From the NCBI GenBank assembly GCA_951804985.1, contig OX638135.1:8784858-8848857 (forward strand): 64,000 bases of DNA, given 5' to 3'. Origin of the DNA: Dryomyza anilis (Eukaryota; Arthropoda; Insecta; Diptera; Dryomyzidae). Each line of letters opens with the position of its first letter. Positions within the stretch are counted from its first letter, which is position 1. The position numbers and the translations under genes were made by a program. This document shows, piece by piece, positions 32,501 to 43,828 of the stretch. The notes beneath the pieces were generated by a model. It was not told where the DNA came from. It saw only the letters and a program-made list of their open reading frames with translations, and made no database searches.

Positions 32501-35500
32501 CTGCCTACGATTTTTTTTTATTTTAGTCTTAAAATACTCGTGGGAGATGTCCGAAACATATTCTTAAAACACGACTTTTGGGTTGAAAGTGTTTCAGGCT
32601 AGGCGTGTCAGATATTCAAATAATAAATAAATAAAAAAAATCACATTTCTGTATAAAATTCGTTATACCTCGGGGTTAAACATAATCACATAATCATAAT
32701 CACTGAATGATGTTTTTGTAATTACCATGTTGTTCTTTTTATTTTTATAGTTATTAACATAATTCAGTTTTTGTCATATGTGGACATGATAACAATTGTG
32801 ACCGTTTCCAAAGAAGCCAATATTATCACAATGAAGGGAGATGCTACACATGATGGAGTATATTCTGCGACACGTGACGTCAAAGAAGCGTTAATCAATT
32901 ATGTGAACAATTTACATGTCAGTTATGAACCAACAAATCACACACTTGCATTTGAGTTCTCATTTAATTTGCTAAAAAAGTTAGAAAACACAAAATACAT
33001 CACATCGAAAAATGCAATAGAATTTGTTTATGTTACACGTGGCCTTCTAACAAATCTTTCAGATACGATGGACGTTTTGGAAGTTATAGCAAATGGACAG
33101 CAGAAACTCACAAATCGCATCGTAATAAATGCATGTGCTGTTGTCCTAGGTATTTTATAAATATTTCATAATAAAATAAATAAGAGTGAAAAACACATTT
33201 AAATTCGGAATTATATTTTAATTAATTTTTCTTAAATTTTCATATTATTTTCTTTTAGATGAAAAACGGATTATGTACGAAAAGCAGTTTTTACGTGACA
33301 TTGCAGAACAGAATTACAACAAGTATGAAATAGATGTTACATCCTGGTATAACAATCACACTTTTATGGGACGTGTATTTATTATAACAAAAAAACATCT
33401 CGACAATATTATTTTAACTAGCACCGCAGTATTTGAACATTTATTTGTGTCACCGCGACTGTCAACCAGGCTGGAAATTCATAAACCTATTGTTGACCAC
33501 AATACTATGGGTAACGCCATGCTAAATTTAAATTAAATATGTTATTATTTTATTCTCTACATTTATTTTATATTGAAAATTCTTTTTAGATACAATAGTT
33601 TCTCTAACTATGGCAGTGCCACCATTTGGTGTGATTGGTGTTAATTTGTACCTGTCCGATTTAATTGAAGATGTAGTTAATTATGTTGCACATAATAAAA
33701 TCAATAAATACGCACATTCATATGCGTTTATAGTTGATTGCACTGGTGATACTATTGCACATCCAGCAATCTCACGTCTTAATGTACAAAGCGTAACTCC
33801 ATTTTCAGTGGATATTCGATTGTTAGAAAATTCAACAAACTTTGCGGACATACGCCAAAAAATGTTACACGAAGAGTTTGGCAATATTACAAGTACCGTA
33901 TTTTTCAGTAAAAACAATAACAAAAAACCCGAAGTAAATATTTGTATACTTGTTTGAAAATATTATTAAAATGACATTATGCTTTCATATTACAGCTCAT
34001 GCAGCAAAATTATATTTGGAAAAATATAATGGGAATGTATATTATTTGTTTTGCTACTATTTTTAAACAAAAAGCAAACATAGTTACATCAGAAATCATA
34101 TATAAGTACCCAAATACATCTTCATTATCCACAATTTCCGATCCAATGTCATTGCGTTCTGGAACTGTTCATTTGCAAGACAGCAATGATTTGCACATGA
34201 CATCAAAAGAGCTCCTGTACCATCGTTTAGATCTTATGCCGCCCCCCAATACGCCCGTCTGTAGATATTTACGACTAATTGCAACCTTAGGTCTGTCATA
34301 TATTTAATTTATTTAAATACAATTGAAAGTAATACACTTAATGAACACAAATTGCAGATTATTCTACACTCTATCTGAGTCCAACAGCATTCGAATCGCC
34401 ATTTGCTTATTTGATAAATGATCTCAACACTAACCAAATATCAACAGTGACAAGCATTATGGCCTACATTAAGGACACTACAGGCCTGTTAGCAAATCCT
34501 GGTCTACGGTCACAAGTTCGTAGGGACGTGAATACGTTATACAAATCGATGGTGTATTTAAAGAAGCGACATCAGGATGCACGTGGATCACTAAAAAATT
34601 ACATTATACGTCGTTATATTTCAACAGTTAATGGTGTTTTTCAAGTGTATCCAGGCTGTCAATTAGCTAATAATTTTGAACCAACAATACGCCCTTGGTA
34701 TCGGAAAGCAATGCAGCATCCTGGCAAAGTAATTATCACTGAACCTTATTTAGATGCTGCAGGTTATGGTTATATTATAACTATAGCACATACTATATTT
34801 GAAGGCAAATCGAATGCCTTGCATTCAATAGAACATGATACAGCTGTTGCAATAGTTGCTTTAGACATTCCCTACTCTTTCTTCTATAAAATGGTCGTTG
34901 ACTCCACACCAGTGTGTCATCAAATTGGAATCAAATGTATGCTATTCGAAAACCAAGGTTACTTAATTGCACATCCATCAATGTTGGAACCAAGCACTTC
35001 CACGCATAACCAACGACGGCCGCATGAGCATTTAACGCACAAGGAATCATTTTTGGCCAACGATATTTTGTATCATAAAAACCTGGTGCGAAAGCTAGCA
35101 TGCGCTAACTACCAAAATCGTACAATTCAACGTTACTATGTGTTCAATACTTCGTTAACTGGAGTTCTCACAAATGTTGTTTATGGGGAACGCACAAAAT
35201 ATGCTCTAACCTTGGTGCGTGGCACTAATATCTTTGCAGCTGTTTTGAACTCAACATGCGATGGTGGTGCATTTTGCCCATGCAGCACTATCGATCGTAT
35301 TTGCCTGAACTGCAACCGCATGGACCAGACTGACTGTGAATGTCCTTGCGAATGTGAAGTGAGTTTGTATGCAGTTTATGCTACTTCAAGCAGAGATGCA
35401 ACACAGGAGCAAACGAAAAAATATTTACCTGGCGGATATAATGAAATTTTAAACAACTACACCAGACAGTATTCATATTGTGAACCATATAATGAAGAAG

Positions 35501-36527
35501 TGATTACATCGCCTATATTAAATAATAATGATAATGTTCTAAATGCCTGCGTTTATGTTAATTGCGATGTCTATTCTAACCAAATGGATTGCTTGGCAGT
35601 TTTAGGTTGTGAGTGGTGTCAAATCGATATCGAAGGCAATATTTTACTATCACCATTCTGTTCATCACAATTAACATGTTTCAATGGTAATTTTTAAGTT
35701 TAATATTTCTACTATTAAACTTTTTTTTTTTTAATTTTAATTTAGGAGTTTTTTCCTCTACTAGTCCTTATGGTAACAGTGCTGCAGATTCTGATATACT
35801 TGTAATACAAAGCTATAGTTCATCAACACATCCACATTCATATTCAGCTATCGGTCCTGTTGGTGGTGCGATAATAGTTTTAGGCTTAATTATTGGTTTT
35901 GCTATTTATTGTTATCGCCATAATCAAGATTCGCACAATCAATTTTACATTGAATCACTACAGGATGATAATTACGGGTTGCCATTGTCTCGTTTCAACA
36001 TCGATGATTATCAACCCAATGATGAAGCGCTTGGTTTTTGTCATAATGGGGGTAGTAACATTGCAGCACAGCGTAATCTCATAAATTCGGAAAACCTATC
36101 TGCATATAACATGTCATCCGCAAGTAGCTATCATCGTCCGCTTAATGGTGAATCTGATAATGGATATTCAACCATGACACCACATGAAGATTTGACAGAT
36201 ATACAAAGTTTAACATTAGTGGAGCCATTGTTGTTAAATGAGAAACGAAATAGTAAATCGGACAGTATGTCTATATCAACATCCATATCAAGCCCAATAA
36301 ATCGCTATCAATATTTTAATAATGGTCATTCCAAATTTCAGTCCTCTTCTTTTAGAGATAATTTTTCATGTAATATATTTAAATCGCCAAAAACACGAAA
36401 CACGATTGTCGAACATACTACAATACAGTGTAACTACGCTACAACTACTGACAATGAGGAATTACATCGGCACCGTTTTTTAGCTCCAGTAACCGTTCAT
36501 CGCCATATGGAAACAATTCCATCATGA
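26186..36527 (+). CDS. CACHD1-like VWFA and Cache domain transmembrane protein, eight exons
   Basis: Joined exons: 26186-26581, 30461-31265, 32751-33149, 33259-33510, 33590-33933, 33996-34290, 34358-35686, 35746-36527. All introns start GT and end AG, and phases match, giving 4602 nt (1533 residues). Order: signal peptide (~1-20), divergent N-terminal part, VWA_N, VWA from ~380 with LIDVGSALS in place of a full DxSxS MIDAS, Cache region(s) ~600-1120, a cysteine-rich stretch, PSI-like CVYVNCDVY..C..GCEWC (~1225-1270), one transmembrane helix (~1312-1332) and a ~200-residue Ser/Asn-rich tail. This is the layout of CACHD1 and the alpha2-delta family; the CACHD1 assignment (fly relative CG16868, from memory) is inferred. 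Such proteins act at the cell surface as modulators of ion channels or receptors. AATAAA occurs at 36601. It is the only intact host gene in the window. Confidence 0.9.
26729..27929. mobile_element. TA-flanked terminal-inverted-repeat element in intron 1
   Basis: Starts GGGTGGTTC and ends GAACCACCC, each flanked by TA (26727-26728, 27930-27931). Longer subterminal pairing: aagtcaacgtacctcaaact (26761-26780) with atttgaggtacgttgactcg (27868-27888). TA duplication and such ends suggest a nonautonomous Tc1/mariner-type element. No transposase ORF; a weak nested MITE may sit near 27127-27318. Confidence 0.75.
27935..29244. mobile_element. TACACACAGA-ended element with repeated CAACCTCAT motifs
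   Basis: Ends are tacacacagaaaaatc on the left and the reverse complement of tacacacagagaactg on the right. The interior has many aacctcatg / ggaggttg(tc)gcaacc motifs, with a four-unit tandem array near 29015-29140. No transposase. Class unclear. Confidence 0.7.
28224..28611. mobile_element. CACTAAGAAAAC-type MITE nested in the previous element
   Basis: 388 bp, starts CACTAAGAAAAC and ends GTTTTCTTAGTG, perfect 12-bp inverted termini. TA precedes it; CA follows, perhaps a decayed TA. Same termini as 41912-42717. Confidence 0.78.
29272..29906 (+). mobile_element. mini-me/DINE-1-like element in intron 1
   Basis: Diverged copy: acctgggaaatttag start, aagccgactataaat hairpin, a short acagacaggcaggcagac tract, gaatatatatacttttcc and the end cactctctgtgggtata. 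Confidence 0.72.
30243..30440. mobile_element. Short ACACCCAGAAAAAAAT MITE next to the exon 2 acceptor
   Basis: ~198 bp. Left end acacccagaaaaaaattcc, right end atttttttctgggtgta. The internal motif ccattaaaattggtcaatag is shared with the large repeats at 44581-54212, so it is a short relative. Confidence 0.8.
30461..31265 (+). CDS. CACHD1-like exon 2
   Basis: Acceptor ttaattcaag|GAA, donor ttg|gtaaat, phase 1 at the end. Encodes the Thr/Pro/Asn-rich linker, the VWA_N-like region and the first VWA strand with LIDVGSALS. Confidence 0.86.
31266..32750 (+). other. Intron 2, almost filled by a palindrome
   Basis: GT at 31266, AG at 32749-32750. See the foldback element entry; only ~20 bp on the left and ~140 bp on the right are unique. 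Confidence 0.85.
31287..32608. mobile_element. Giant foldback element (about 650 bp inverted arms)
   Basis: The left arm starts cctagcctgaaacactttca (31288) and the right arm ends with its exact complement tgaaagtgtttcaggctagg (near 32603). Internal landmarks pair in order, for example cataggcaggttttttaaaa with ttttaaaaaacctgcctacg, and the gttggaac/acgtttttt blocks, up to a centre near 31940-31965. Arms differ by scattered substitutions. No ORF. A transcript of the host gene would contain this as a long hairpin. Confidence 0.9.
32751..33149 (+). CDS. CACHD1-like exon 3
   Basis: Acceptor tttttatag|TT, donor cctag|gtattt. Encodes the rest of the VWA domain (YVDMITIVTVSKEANII, then EFVYVTRGLLTN). 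Confidence 0.86.
33259..33510 (+). CDS. CACHD1-like exon 4
   Basis: Acceptor tcttttag|AT, donor atgg|gtaacg, spliced in phase 1 at both sides. Encodes the end of the VWA region and a linker (SWYNNHTFMGRVF). A 109-bp intron precedes it. Confidence 0.86.
33590..33933 (+). CDS. CACHD1-like exon 5
   Basis: Acceptor ctttttag|AT, donor cccgaa|gtaaat. Encodes a first Cache-type domain: MAVPPFGVIGVNLYLSDL and YAFIVDCTGDTIAHPAI. Confidence 0.86.
33996..34290 (+). CDS. CACHD1-like exon 6
   Basis: Acceptor catattacag|CTC (phase 0), donor ccttag|gtctgt. Variable linker between Cache blocks. Confidence 0.83.
34358..35686 (+). CDS. CACHD1-like exon 7
   Basis: Acceptor aattgcag|AT, donor caatg|gtaatt. 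Encodes the second Cache domain (VFQVYPGCQL, RPWYRKAMQHPGKVIITEPY), a cysteine-rich block (CPCSTIDRICLNCNRM) and the PSI-like motif. The best-conserved-looking exon. Confidence 0.9.
35746..36527 (+). CDS. CACHD1-like exon 8 (transmembrane and tail)
   Basis: Acceptor tttaatttag|GA. Encodes a juxtamembrane stretch, the helix VGGAIIVLGLIIGFAIYCY, and a cytoplasmic tail rich in Ser, Asn and His ending at TGA 36525-36527. Confidence 0.88.
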
Positions 36528-37104
36528 TTTTATTTCTTTTAATTGTAGTTAAAATGATTTATTCTGAATTACATTTATCTTTGTATGACTATTTTTTTTT
36601 AATAAAAAAATATTGTTAAAACTTAATAAGTAATGTTAAAAATGCATTTAATCAATAGGTATTAAACAACGTGTAAACAAGACTTAACAATTTATTTCAA
36701 TAAGTAATTACCACTATTTAAAATTTGACGTTCGAGTATGTAAATCTGCCTTATGAACATCAAAATATAGTATTTAATAAACAAGTCTTTTTTATTTCAT
36801 AAAAAAGTGTACTCAAATAAAATTTGAAAATATCTTTAATAATGAAATGTGTTTAAACAAAATTAGTCAAATTTACTTAGAAATGGTATACAAAGAATTA
36901 TGTTGCCTTTCAGTCTAAAAATAATCGAAATAAAGTAATTCGTATGTACGTTTTAAATAATTTCAAACTCGCTCTTCGTGTTAACGCATACGTTTAGTGA
37001 GTTTTTTGCGGCCATTAATGTGACTAAATCACAAAAGGGAAACATTTTAGATTGGCATTCATACCATTATGATGGTTCACAAACAAAAAACTCAGAAGAA
37101 AATG
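36528..37104 (+). other. 3' flank / probable 3' UTR of the CACHD1-like gene
   Basis: AT-rich with AATAAA at 36601 and further AATAAA-like motifs near 36774 and 36817. The true cleavage site is not determinable here. Confidence 0.5.
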
Positions 37105-37425
37105 TCCCATTGTACGACCATTAATCTTATGGTTCTTGTTTTATTAGTTTTTTTCTTTTAAATCAAGAATATCTAATTAATTTTATAGTATTCGAATAAT
37201 TCGGTACCATAAATTTAAAAATTTCAATATTATTATTTTTAATAGAATAAATACTGTTGTTTTAATGGTTTCCTTCTATAATAATAAACGCGGCATAAAA
37301 AACATAAACCCGAATATAAACATGATCGTTTTTACGTCATTCTGTGTGTTTGTGTTTGCTCAAAATGGTCGTATGCATTTTTTGTAATAATCTACAATAT
37401 TAAAGTACTCAATGAACATCCCATA
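37105..37425 (-). mobile_element. Fragment of the ACACCCAG/ACTCAGAAGAAAA element, reverse orientation
   Basis: Starts actcagaagaaaatgtccca and is the reverse complement of the right half of the 44581-54212 repeats (cgcgg/ccacgtttattattata, gtgtttgctcaaaatggtcg). The right edge fades near 37425. Confidence 0.75.
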
Positions 37426-37560
37426 ATGATATTGAACTATAATTTGCACGATTTGCTCAAGAGCCATCATCGAGTAAGGTCGTTCTTTTGCGCATTAGTT
37501 TTGTTTCTTTTGGAAAGTTTTTTTTTTATATATTAAACAGTTTTCACTGTTGTTATTTTT

Positions 37561-38860
37561 ATGAGTAATTTTCATAAAACTATGGAGACTTTCAAGAAGC
37601 CTCCAGACAAGAAGTTTGGCAAGAAGCTTGAAATATTACCCAGCACGTCGCTGCAGATTCCTGGGCAGAAATCCGGCGATCTAAATGATTTATTTATTGG
37701 CAAATCTAATTTGCAAGATGGTTCTTCACATCGGCAGCAAGATGGATGCAGAAAAAGTCGCAGAGCTCCTCTCAACAACAATTGTTGTCTTGTAAGCAGC
37801 CTGCAGACTTACAAAAATGTTTATTACAACAACAGCAAGCTGAGGGTCATTGAACTCTTCTGCCGAATACTTCGCAGCAAGTTGAGGGTCATCGAACTCT
37901 GCTTCCGAATACTTAGCAACATTATGTAAATCTGCCGGCAACAACAACAACATTTAGTTTCAAAACAACAACATTTAGTTTCAAAACAACAACAACAAAA
38001 TTTAATTGCAGAACAACAGCAGTTTTCAATAGTTGAACAACAAAAGCAACCATTTGCAGAACAACGAATTTTTAATTCAATGAGCGAATTTAATACCTCA
38101 AATCAGCAACAAGCTTATGCATAACATGAATTCCAAAATAATTCAGCAATTGTTTATTCGATTCAACAAATTATCGAGCCGAGATTTTCAAATCAACAAC
38201 AGCGCGTTAGTGAGCTTCAGCAAGTGGTTGCTAATCACTCCAACTCATTTTGTGCAAGTGCTTCTTCTGACATGGACTATGACGACATTTCGTCGCCAAA
38301 TACAATGATGATTGCAGAACAACTTTTAAATTTAACTCACTCTGAAGAAAATTTAGACGAGAGATTCCAAGTGGTCCAGCAAAGGCGTTATAAACGTTTC
38401 AAAGTTCAGGAGTAAGGTAGATTTAAGTAATGACAATATTAGTAACAATAATTGATTTTCTGTGCTAGTAGATATTTGTGTTGAAAAAAATATAAATAGT
38501 GTTTCTTATAAAAATAATTCTTCGGGTAAAAGTATTGATTTAAATAAAATTAAGCATGAAGGAAAGTTTTTGTCGACCAATTTTTTTGTACAATGTGAAT
38601 ATTAACAATTTAGTTGAACAGCTAAAAGCAAAATCTCCCAAACTGAAATTAAAGATTATTAACAAGTCAAAATATAAGAGCAATTTATATTTGCAAGATT
38701 TAGATGCCGATACTGAAATGATGGCGCTTTTACGTGAGAAAGAAATAGATTCATACTCATTTACAGTTTCTCAATTGAAGGTCAACGTAACTTTAAGAGG
38801 TTTGTATTTTCAGACCAGGAGTGGAATCGCGTAAGTCGATACTCGACAATCGTTTCAAAG
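37561..38860 (+). pseudogene. Jockey-like non-LTR ORF1 fragment, plus strand
   Basis: Broken frames: 37561-37800 (METFKKPPDKKFGKKLEILP), a CAA/poly-Gln-rich section (37920-38120), 38224-38415 (SEENLDERFQVVQQRRYKRF) and 38556-38834. The last part resembles the region before the zinc knuckles of jockey-type ORF1 (FLYNVNINNLVEQLKAKSP, then FTVSQLKVNVTLRGLYF). Cut off after 38860, so no knuckles or ORF2. A different family from the element at 1-2040. Confidence 0.68.
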
Positions 38861-40635
38861 AGAGCTGTGAACGGTATCGTCTACTCGATTGCAGATTCTT
38901 GCTTCACGTAACTTTTAAGCGATACTATCGTTTTGATACACGGAGAGATATGTTCTCATATATCATGTATTATACGCATAAATATCGGAAAATTTATTCG
39001 TGATATCCAGCCAAGAATAAGTAATCATAATGATTCGGTTTTTATTCATAATATATGATTATAATAAAAATTATTAGAATAAAATTATGTGTATGTTTAC
39101 TCATGTTTTATGTATAATATATATTCATAAGTCATGAATAATTGTAATATGTTCTGAAATACATTTTAAGATTTATTATTCATAATTAAAATATTATACA
39201 TTTGCCAAATAGCCATAGCTATTTGCAGATAGAAAATCAAGTCCAAATTATGCGGAACAAAGTGAAAAACACTGCATTTGAAAATATAATAAGTCAATGG
39301 GATATGAACTTTATTAAGGAAAGTAGCATTAAAAAAACCATGAAAAAATACATCACATCAACTAATATGTATGTTAAATTTCACAAATGACACATTTTTC
39401 ACTCTTTCACACACTTAAATTATCTTTAGTCTGCAGCTACGACTTATTTTTCCAAATACACATTGGGAAAAAAAATAATTTTTATAGCCAAAATTATAAA
39501 AAGTGTTCAGATTATTATTTATTGTAGTAATGTGTTTAAGGATGTGTTTCTTATATTAAAATATGAAATGAAAATGGCGAACTTAAAAACTTATATGAAG
39601 TCGAACAATATTGCTGACAAAAAATGCTGACAAATCTTTTTTTAAATCTCAGTTAAAATCATTTGCTGATTGAATCATCTTAAGTTCCAATCACCTTTCA
39701 AATCATCGGATTGCTGAAAATAATAAGCAAAATCTTTGAATCGAATCACAAGATTTTGCAACCAGTTTTAATTTAGTGATTTAAATCATCTGTTCATTTT
39801 AGTCTTAATCACAAAAAACCTGCAATCAGTTTTCAAGTCAAATGATTCAATCCCAAAAATACAAAATCATTTGCTAGTATAAACGACTGAAACGCAAATG
39901 ATTTTGCAATCACTTTGTTCAAATCATTTTTCTCACTCAAGACTTGAAACAAAACACACTCAAATTATTTTTTACACTCAAGATTTGAAGTAAAACAAAT
40001 TTAAATCTTTAGGGATTTGAAATTTTTTGATTTACTGATTTAAATCTATGTGATATGTATTGATGCATTCTTGTTAAGCTTGCTCAAAATTAGCTCGCGT
40101 ATCAACAAATGACCAACAGCATCGACTTATAAGTAAAGCACAGTGTGGAAGCGAGTACCTAGTGTTGGCGAAAACCTCTAAAGTCAAATTGACCTCGGAC
40201 ACTATTTTTTTTTTTCATTATATAGTAAATTAATTTGCTTACAATGTGGCATCACTCAATGTATGCCATATGTATCCAAAAAATTTTGAATCGTTCATTT
40301 AAAAAATTATAATCTTATTTTGTAATACAGCCATCTACATCTAGTATGAGCAAAAACCGGTTTTAAGCCTGCTGCTTCGGTGTTAGACGAGGGGAAAACG
40401 AGAATGAGTGAGAATATACAGTTTTGCCAACTCCATATTTGAGTTTTACATTAAATATCCTAAAATTCTTAATAATAGTAATAGAAACAAAATACACAGA
40501 AATATACTTAAATTGAGATAAACACTTTTAAATTATTTATCCGAAAAATGTTTTTTTAAGCATATTTTCAAATTGTTCGATACCAAAAATATACCAAATG
40601 TTTATCGATTTTTTGTTCCAGATAGTGATGATCAA
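38861..40635. other. AT-rich repeats, no gene
   Basis: 38861-39000 contains cgatactcgacaatcg-like short motifs. 39650-40040 is a degenerate stretch of aaatcatttgc / gcaaatgatt words, including two tandem ~46 bp copies near 39926-39995. 40120-40430 has a GC-richer patch without ORFs. Confidence 0.5.
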
Positions 40636-40795
40636 AAATTTCTTGTTCTTGCATCTTGTTCTTGCATTTTTTGCAAGAACAAGAGCGAGAACAAGATCGA
40701 GATTTTCTTGCAAAAACAAGAGCAAGATAAGAAATGCAAGAACAAGAGCAAGTGCAAGACTAACACTGCAAGAAAAGCAAGACATGCGTTTTTTT
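40636..40795. repeat. Palindromic CAAGAACAAGA repeat cluster
   Basis: ttcttgttcttgca (two copies, 40640-40666) faces many gcaagaacaagagc units on the same strand to 40795, so hairpins can form. The long open frames here (KNKSENKIE-like) are repeat artefacts. Confidence 0.65.
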
Positions 40796-41545
40796 ATCAT
40801 TTTAATGTATTTATTACAGGGATTGTATCCGTTACCTTTACTGTTATCCGTTTCATACCGTTTTATATGCAATACCGTTACAGTCACCGAATTAATGGCA
40901 TTGCGACATACCGTTACCGATATAACGTGTTACCGTTTCATACCGGTATTTTACCGGTAAAGAAATGGCTCACTTTTTGGAATCTTAAATACCAACATTT
41001 TTATTTTAGTATGAAAAAATACCAAAAATCATAATCTGGCAACTCCCTATGAAAAATACTAGCGGAACCCGCGCACATCTTCACCGTGCTAAGTTTTTGC
41101 AAATGCAACACTATCGTTTTTAAAGTGTGGATACAATCACGCCCATTTTTCCCGTTTTATTGTATATCTATGTCGCCATTTCTCCCGCCCAAATTGACAA
41201 TAAGCACTACTAAAACTCATAATGTATAGCGTAGTAAGCGCTGAGGTTGTGCCCAATACTGCCAAGTATAACAAAACTGCTATTAAAAGGTCAGGAGCAG
41301 AGCTGTAATGAGTAGTTGTAGTAGTTGTAATCAAAAATTTTGATTACGGTTCTTTAGTTGTCGTAATCAAAAGTTTTAATTATGATTAGAAATCATCAAA
41401 AAGTAATTTGATTCTTAGTACATATTTTTATTATTTGCAAACTACTTTAAAATATTTAAAAGCTGGTAATCGGACTACTATTTTTTATTATTTTCACAAA
41501 TTTTTGATAATTTTCAGAAATGAAAAAAGTTGTGAGATTACTTTT
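40796..41545. other. TACCGTT-rich repeat and AT-rich DNA
   Basis: 40815-40965 has many ccgtt/taccg words (accgttacagtcaccg, taccggtattttaccggt). A weaker relative lies at 46350-46445 and 50270-50345. 41310-41400 has opposed gtaatcaaaattttgatta words. No gene seen. Confidence 0.5.
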
Positions 41546-43163
41546 TATACCCTACACCTGTGAGATATATTATTTTTGCAGATATTGTAACGCCCATTTG
41601 GAGGCGTGGCCGGTATGGAAAAGTATATCGATTCTTGATCAGCATGACCACCCGAGTCCGTTTAGCTATGACCGTCCGTCCTTATGTCTGTCTTGCTGTC
41701 CGTATACACGATAACTTGAGATATACTGTTTAGAATGCGGTGAAATTTCGTTTCAATACTTTTTACCCAAAAGTTAGTTTTGTCAATGAAAATGGTCAAA
41801 TTGGTCGACGGACACGCCCACCTCCCATACAAGGCACATATATATAACACTTTAGGAGCCGATAACTCGAAAAGTATTCAATATACTAATAAAATTAAAA
41901 AAATACAGTTACACTAAGAAAACAAAGATGATTATCAGAAATATGACAGCCCTAAAAATCAAGTTATTTACAAAAAATCTCCTAAGCATCCGTCAAATAC
42001 GATAAATATTGCTAGCAATCATCTTTCAAATTTACGATTTTTCATAGCAACCATCAACTAAACATCTTACAAATAGGAAGATAGTTGATGAATATTTGGA
42101 AAAGGTACTCCATTAGAATTCGCGGAGTAATTTTTATTGAATTGAAAGAAAATGAATCAAATGTATTTTTATTTTTTCTAGTCTTTATAAATCCTTCGAA
42201 GGTAAAAACGAATTGAGATTTCTTCGCGGAAGAACCAAGTTGGCCCGGCGATGCTGTCGTCAAAGTAAACTCTGAAAAAAAAATATTTTCCATCACGTGT
42301 TGATAATTTCAATCCCGGGAAATTTTATTTTCACTTTTACCATTAAAATATAATATTTGAGCTGACACTTTTTTAAATCATTGAATTTACTTAATTATTG
42401 TGGATAAATCGAGCTAATGGAAAAAGTACGCCATTTTCCTTTTTTATAGTAGTCAAATGTCAAAATACCTCAAAAGTTTTGCTGCAAATGTCCAAGAACT
42501 CTAGATGTTTGCTATCAGTCAACTGTAAATATCTCAATTTCCATTGTTGTTGTGCAAACATCTCGTAACTAACTGCATATATGCCATATTTAAAAAATAT
42601 TAATAGTTTTGCTGCAACTTTATTGAAACTTATGGGATGTTTGAATATTTGCTACAAGTCGTAAATTTAAAAGGATATTTGCAGCAAGACTTTCATAAAC
42701 ATCTTGTTTTCTTATTGTAGAATTCACCTATAAATATGTGTTCCAAAAATGGGCGTCCACATTTGATTTTTTTTATTATTTTCCGCGTTTTCATAGTGGA
42801 CATTTTATTCGCAAATTATTGAAAACAAATTTATTAAATATTAGCCTTAAATCTCCAAATATGTTTTAAAAGTAGGCATGATCCGCCCACATTTATTTTT
42901 CAACATTTTTTGATTATTTTTTTTACTTTTATATCAATTTTTTAATTATTGGGATATACATCGTAAATTTCTGATATATAAATAATATTCTGAGTGTAAG
43001 AATGTTCAGCATACCTAAAAACTTTAAAAGGTAGGTATACAATTAAATTTCCCACATTAATATCCCACCAAAGTGTAGGGTATTCCATAGTCGAGCCAGA
43101 CCAACTATAAAAGTACGTCCCATGTGACCAAACTTACCCATGTGACCTAACTTTCCCAACTCG
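41546..43163 (-). mobile_element. mini-me/DINE-1-like element, interrupted
   Basis: Same order as 11525-12367: tataccctacacctgtgag, gtccgtccttatgtctgtc, gggcg..cgcccac blocks and the terminal cccaactcg. Split by a MITE at 41912-42717. Confidence 0.78.
41912..42717. mobile_element. CACTAAGAAAAC-type MITE inserted in the mini-me
   Basis: 806 bp. CACTAAGAAAACA start, TGTTTTCTTATTG end, flanked by TA on both sides (41910-41911, 42718-42719). The flanks rejoin to match the uninterrupted copy at 11525-12367. TA duplication suggests a Tc1/mariner-type origin. No transposase frame. Confidence 0.85.
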
Positions 43164-43600
43164 TTTGTATATTAAATTATTTATATTTATATTATTTGTA
43201 TATTAAAAGTTTGGAAGTTTGGTTTCTAAACATGTTTAAAATTTTTTTATATTATTTTCGTGGACTTATATAAGTCACATTATATGAAACTTCCTACTGG
43301 CATGACGGTAAAATTGAATTATATTTAATATGCGTGAAGTTAACAACACTCTTTCAACAACAGAACGGGTGGAATCAACATCTGCCACCAAAAGTAGGCA
43401 GATCTGATTTTCACTTCGTTCTCTCTGTAAAGAAGTGTAGTTGTGTCAGTGTTGCCACTTTTTGTGTAATTCCACAAAAACAGTGCATTTTTGATCTCAT
43501 TGTGTATTTTTGTGTATTTTTTGTGTAAGTTAGAATAAAATAAAATTATATTACAAAAGAAAAATTTAAAGAGTTTCAAGAATATTTCCAGATATATATA
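43164..43600. other. AT-rich spacer
   Basis: Opposed open frames at 43334-43636 (64 and 98 codons) overlap each other and match no family I recognise. No supported gene. Confidence 0.4.
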
Positions 43601-43828
43601 TGAGCCATTCCACACCAAATCGACCAAAAAAGTCAAATTTGAGATTTTACCTTTTCGATCTTAATGAACTTAGAATGCTAGAGCCACTGTATCTCTGAAA
43701 GTAGTGTTCGGAAAAAATAAAAAAAAATTTAGTGCATGTCTCGATACCCTTTATCAGTTGCCAAAATTTCATTGAAATCGAAGAAGGTGAGTTCCAACCG
43801 CTGGTCGATTTGGTGTGGAATGGCCCAT
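43601..43828. mobile_element. Foldback MITE, GGGCCATTCCACACC family, copy 2
   Basis: Left tgagccattccacaccaaat, right gatttggtgtggaatggccc, flanked by tatata on both sides. Shares ctgtatctctgaaagtagtg and gataccctttatcagttg with copy 1. Confidence 0.85.

Noticed and set aside
40537..41034. Open frames of 116-153 codons on both strands, Lys/Asn- or Leu-rich
   Set aside because: Composition comes from the CAAGAACAAGA and TACCGTT word repeats; opposite-strand frames overlap fully.
43334..43636. 98-codon minus-strand frame
   Set aside because: No recognisable domain, AT-driven composition, overlaps an opposite frame and runs into a MITE end.
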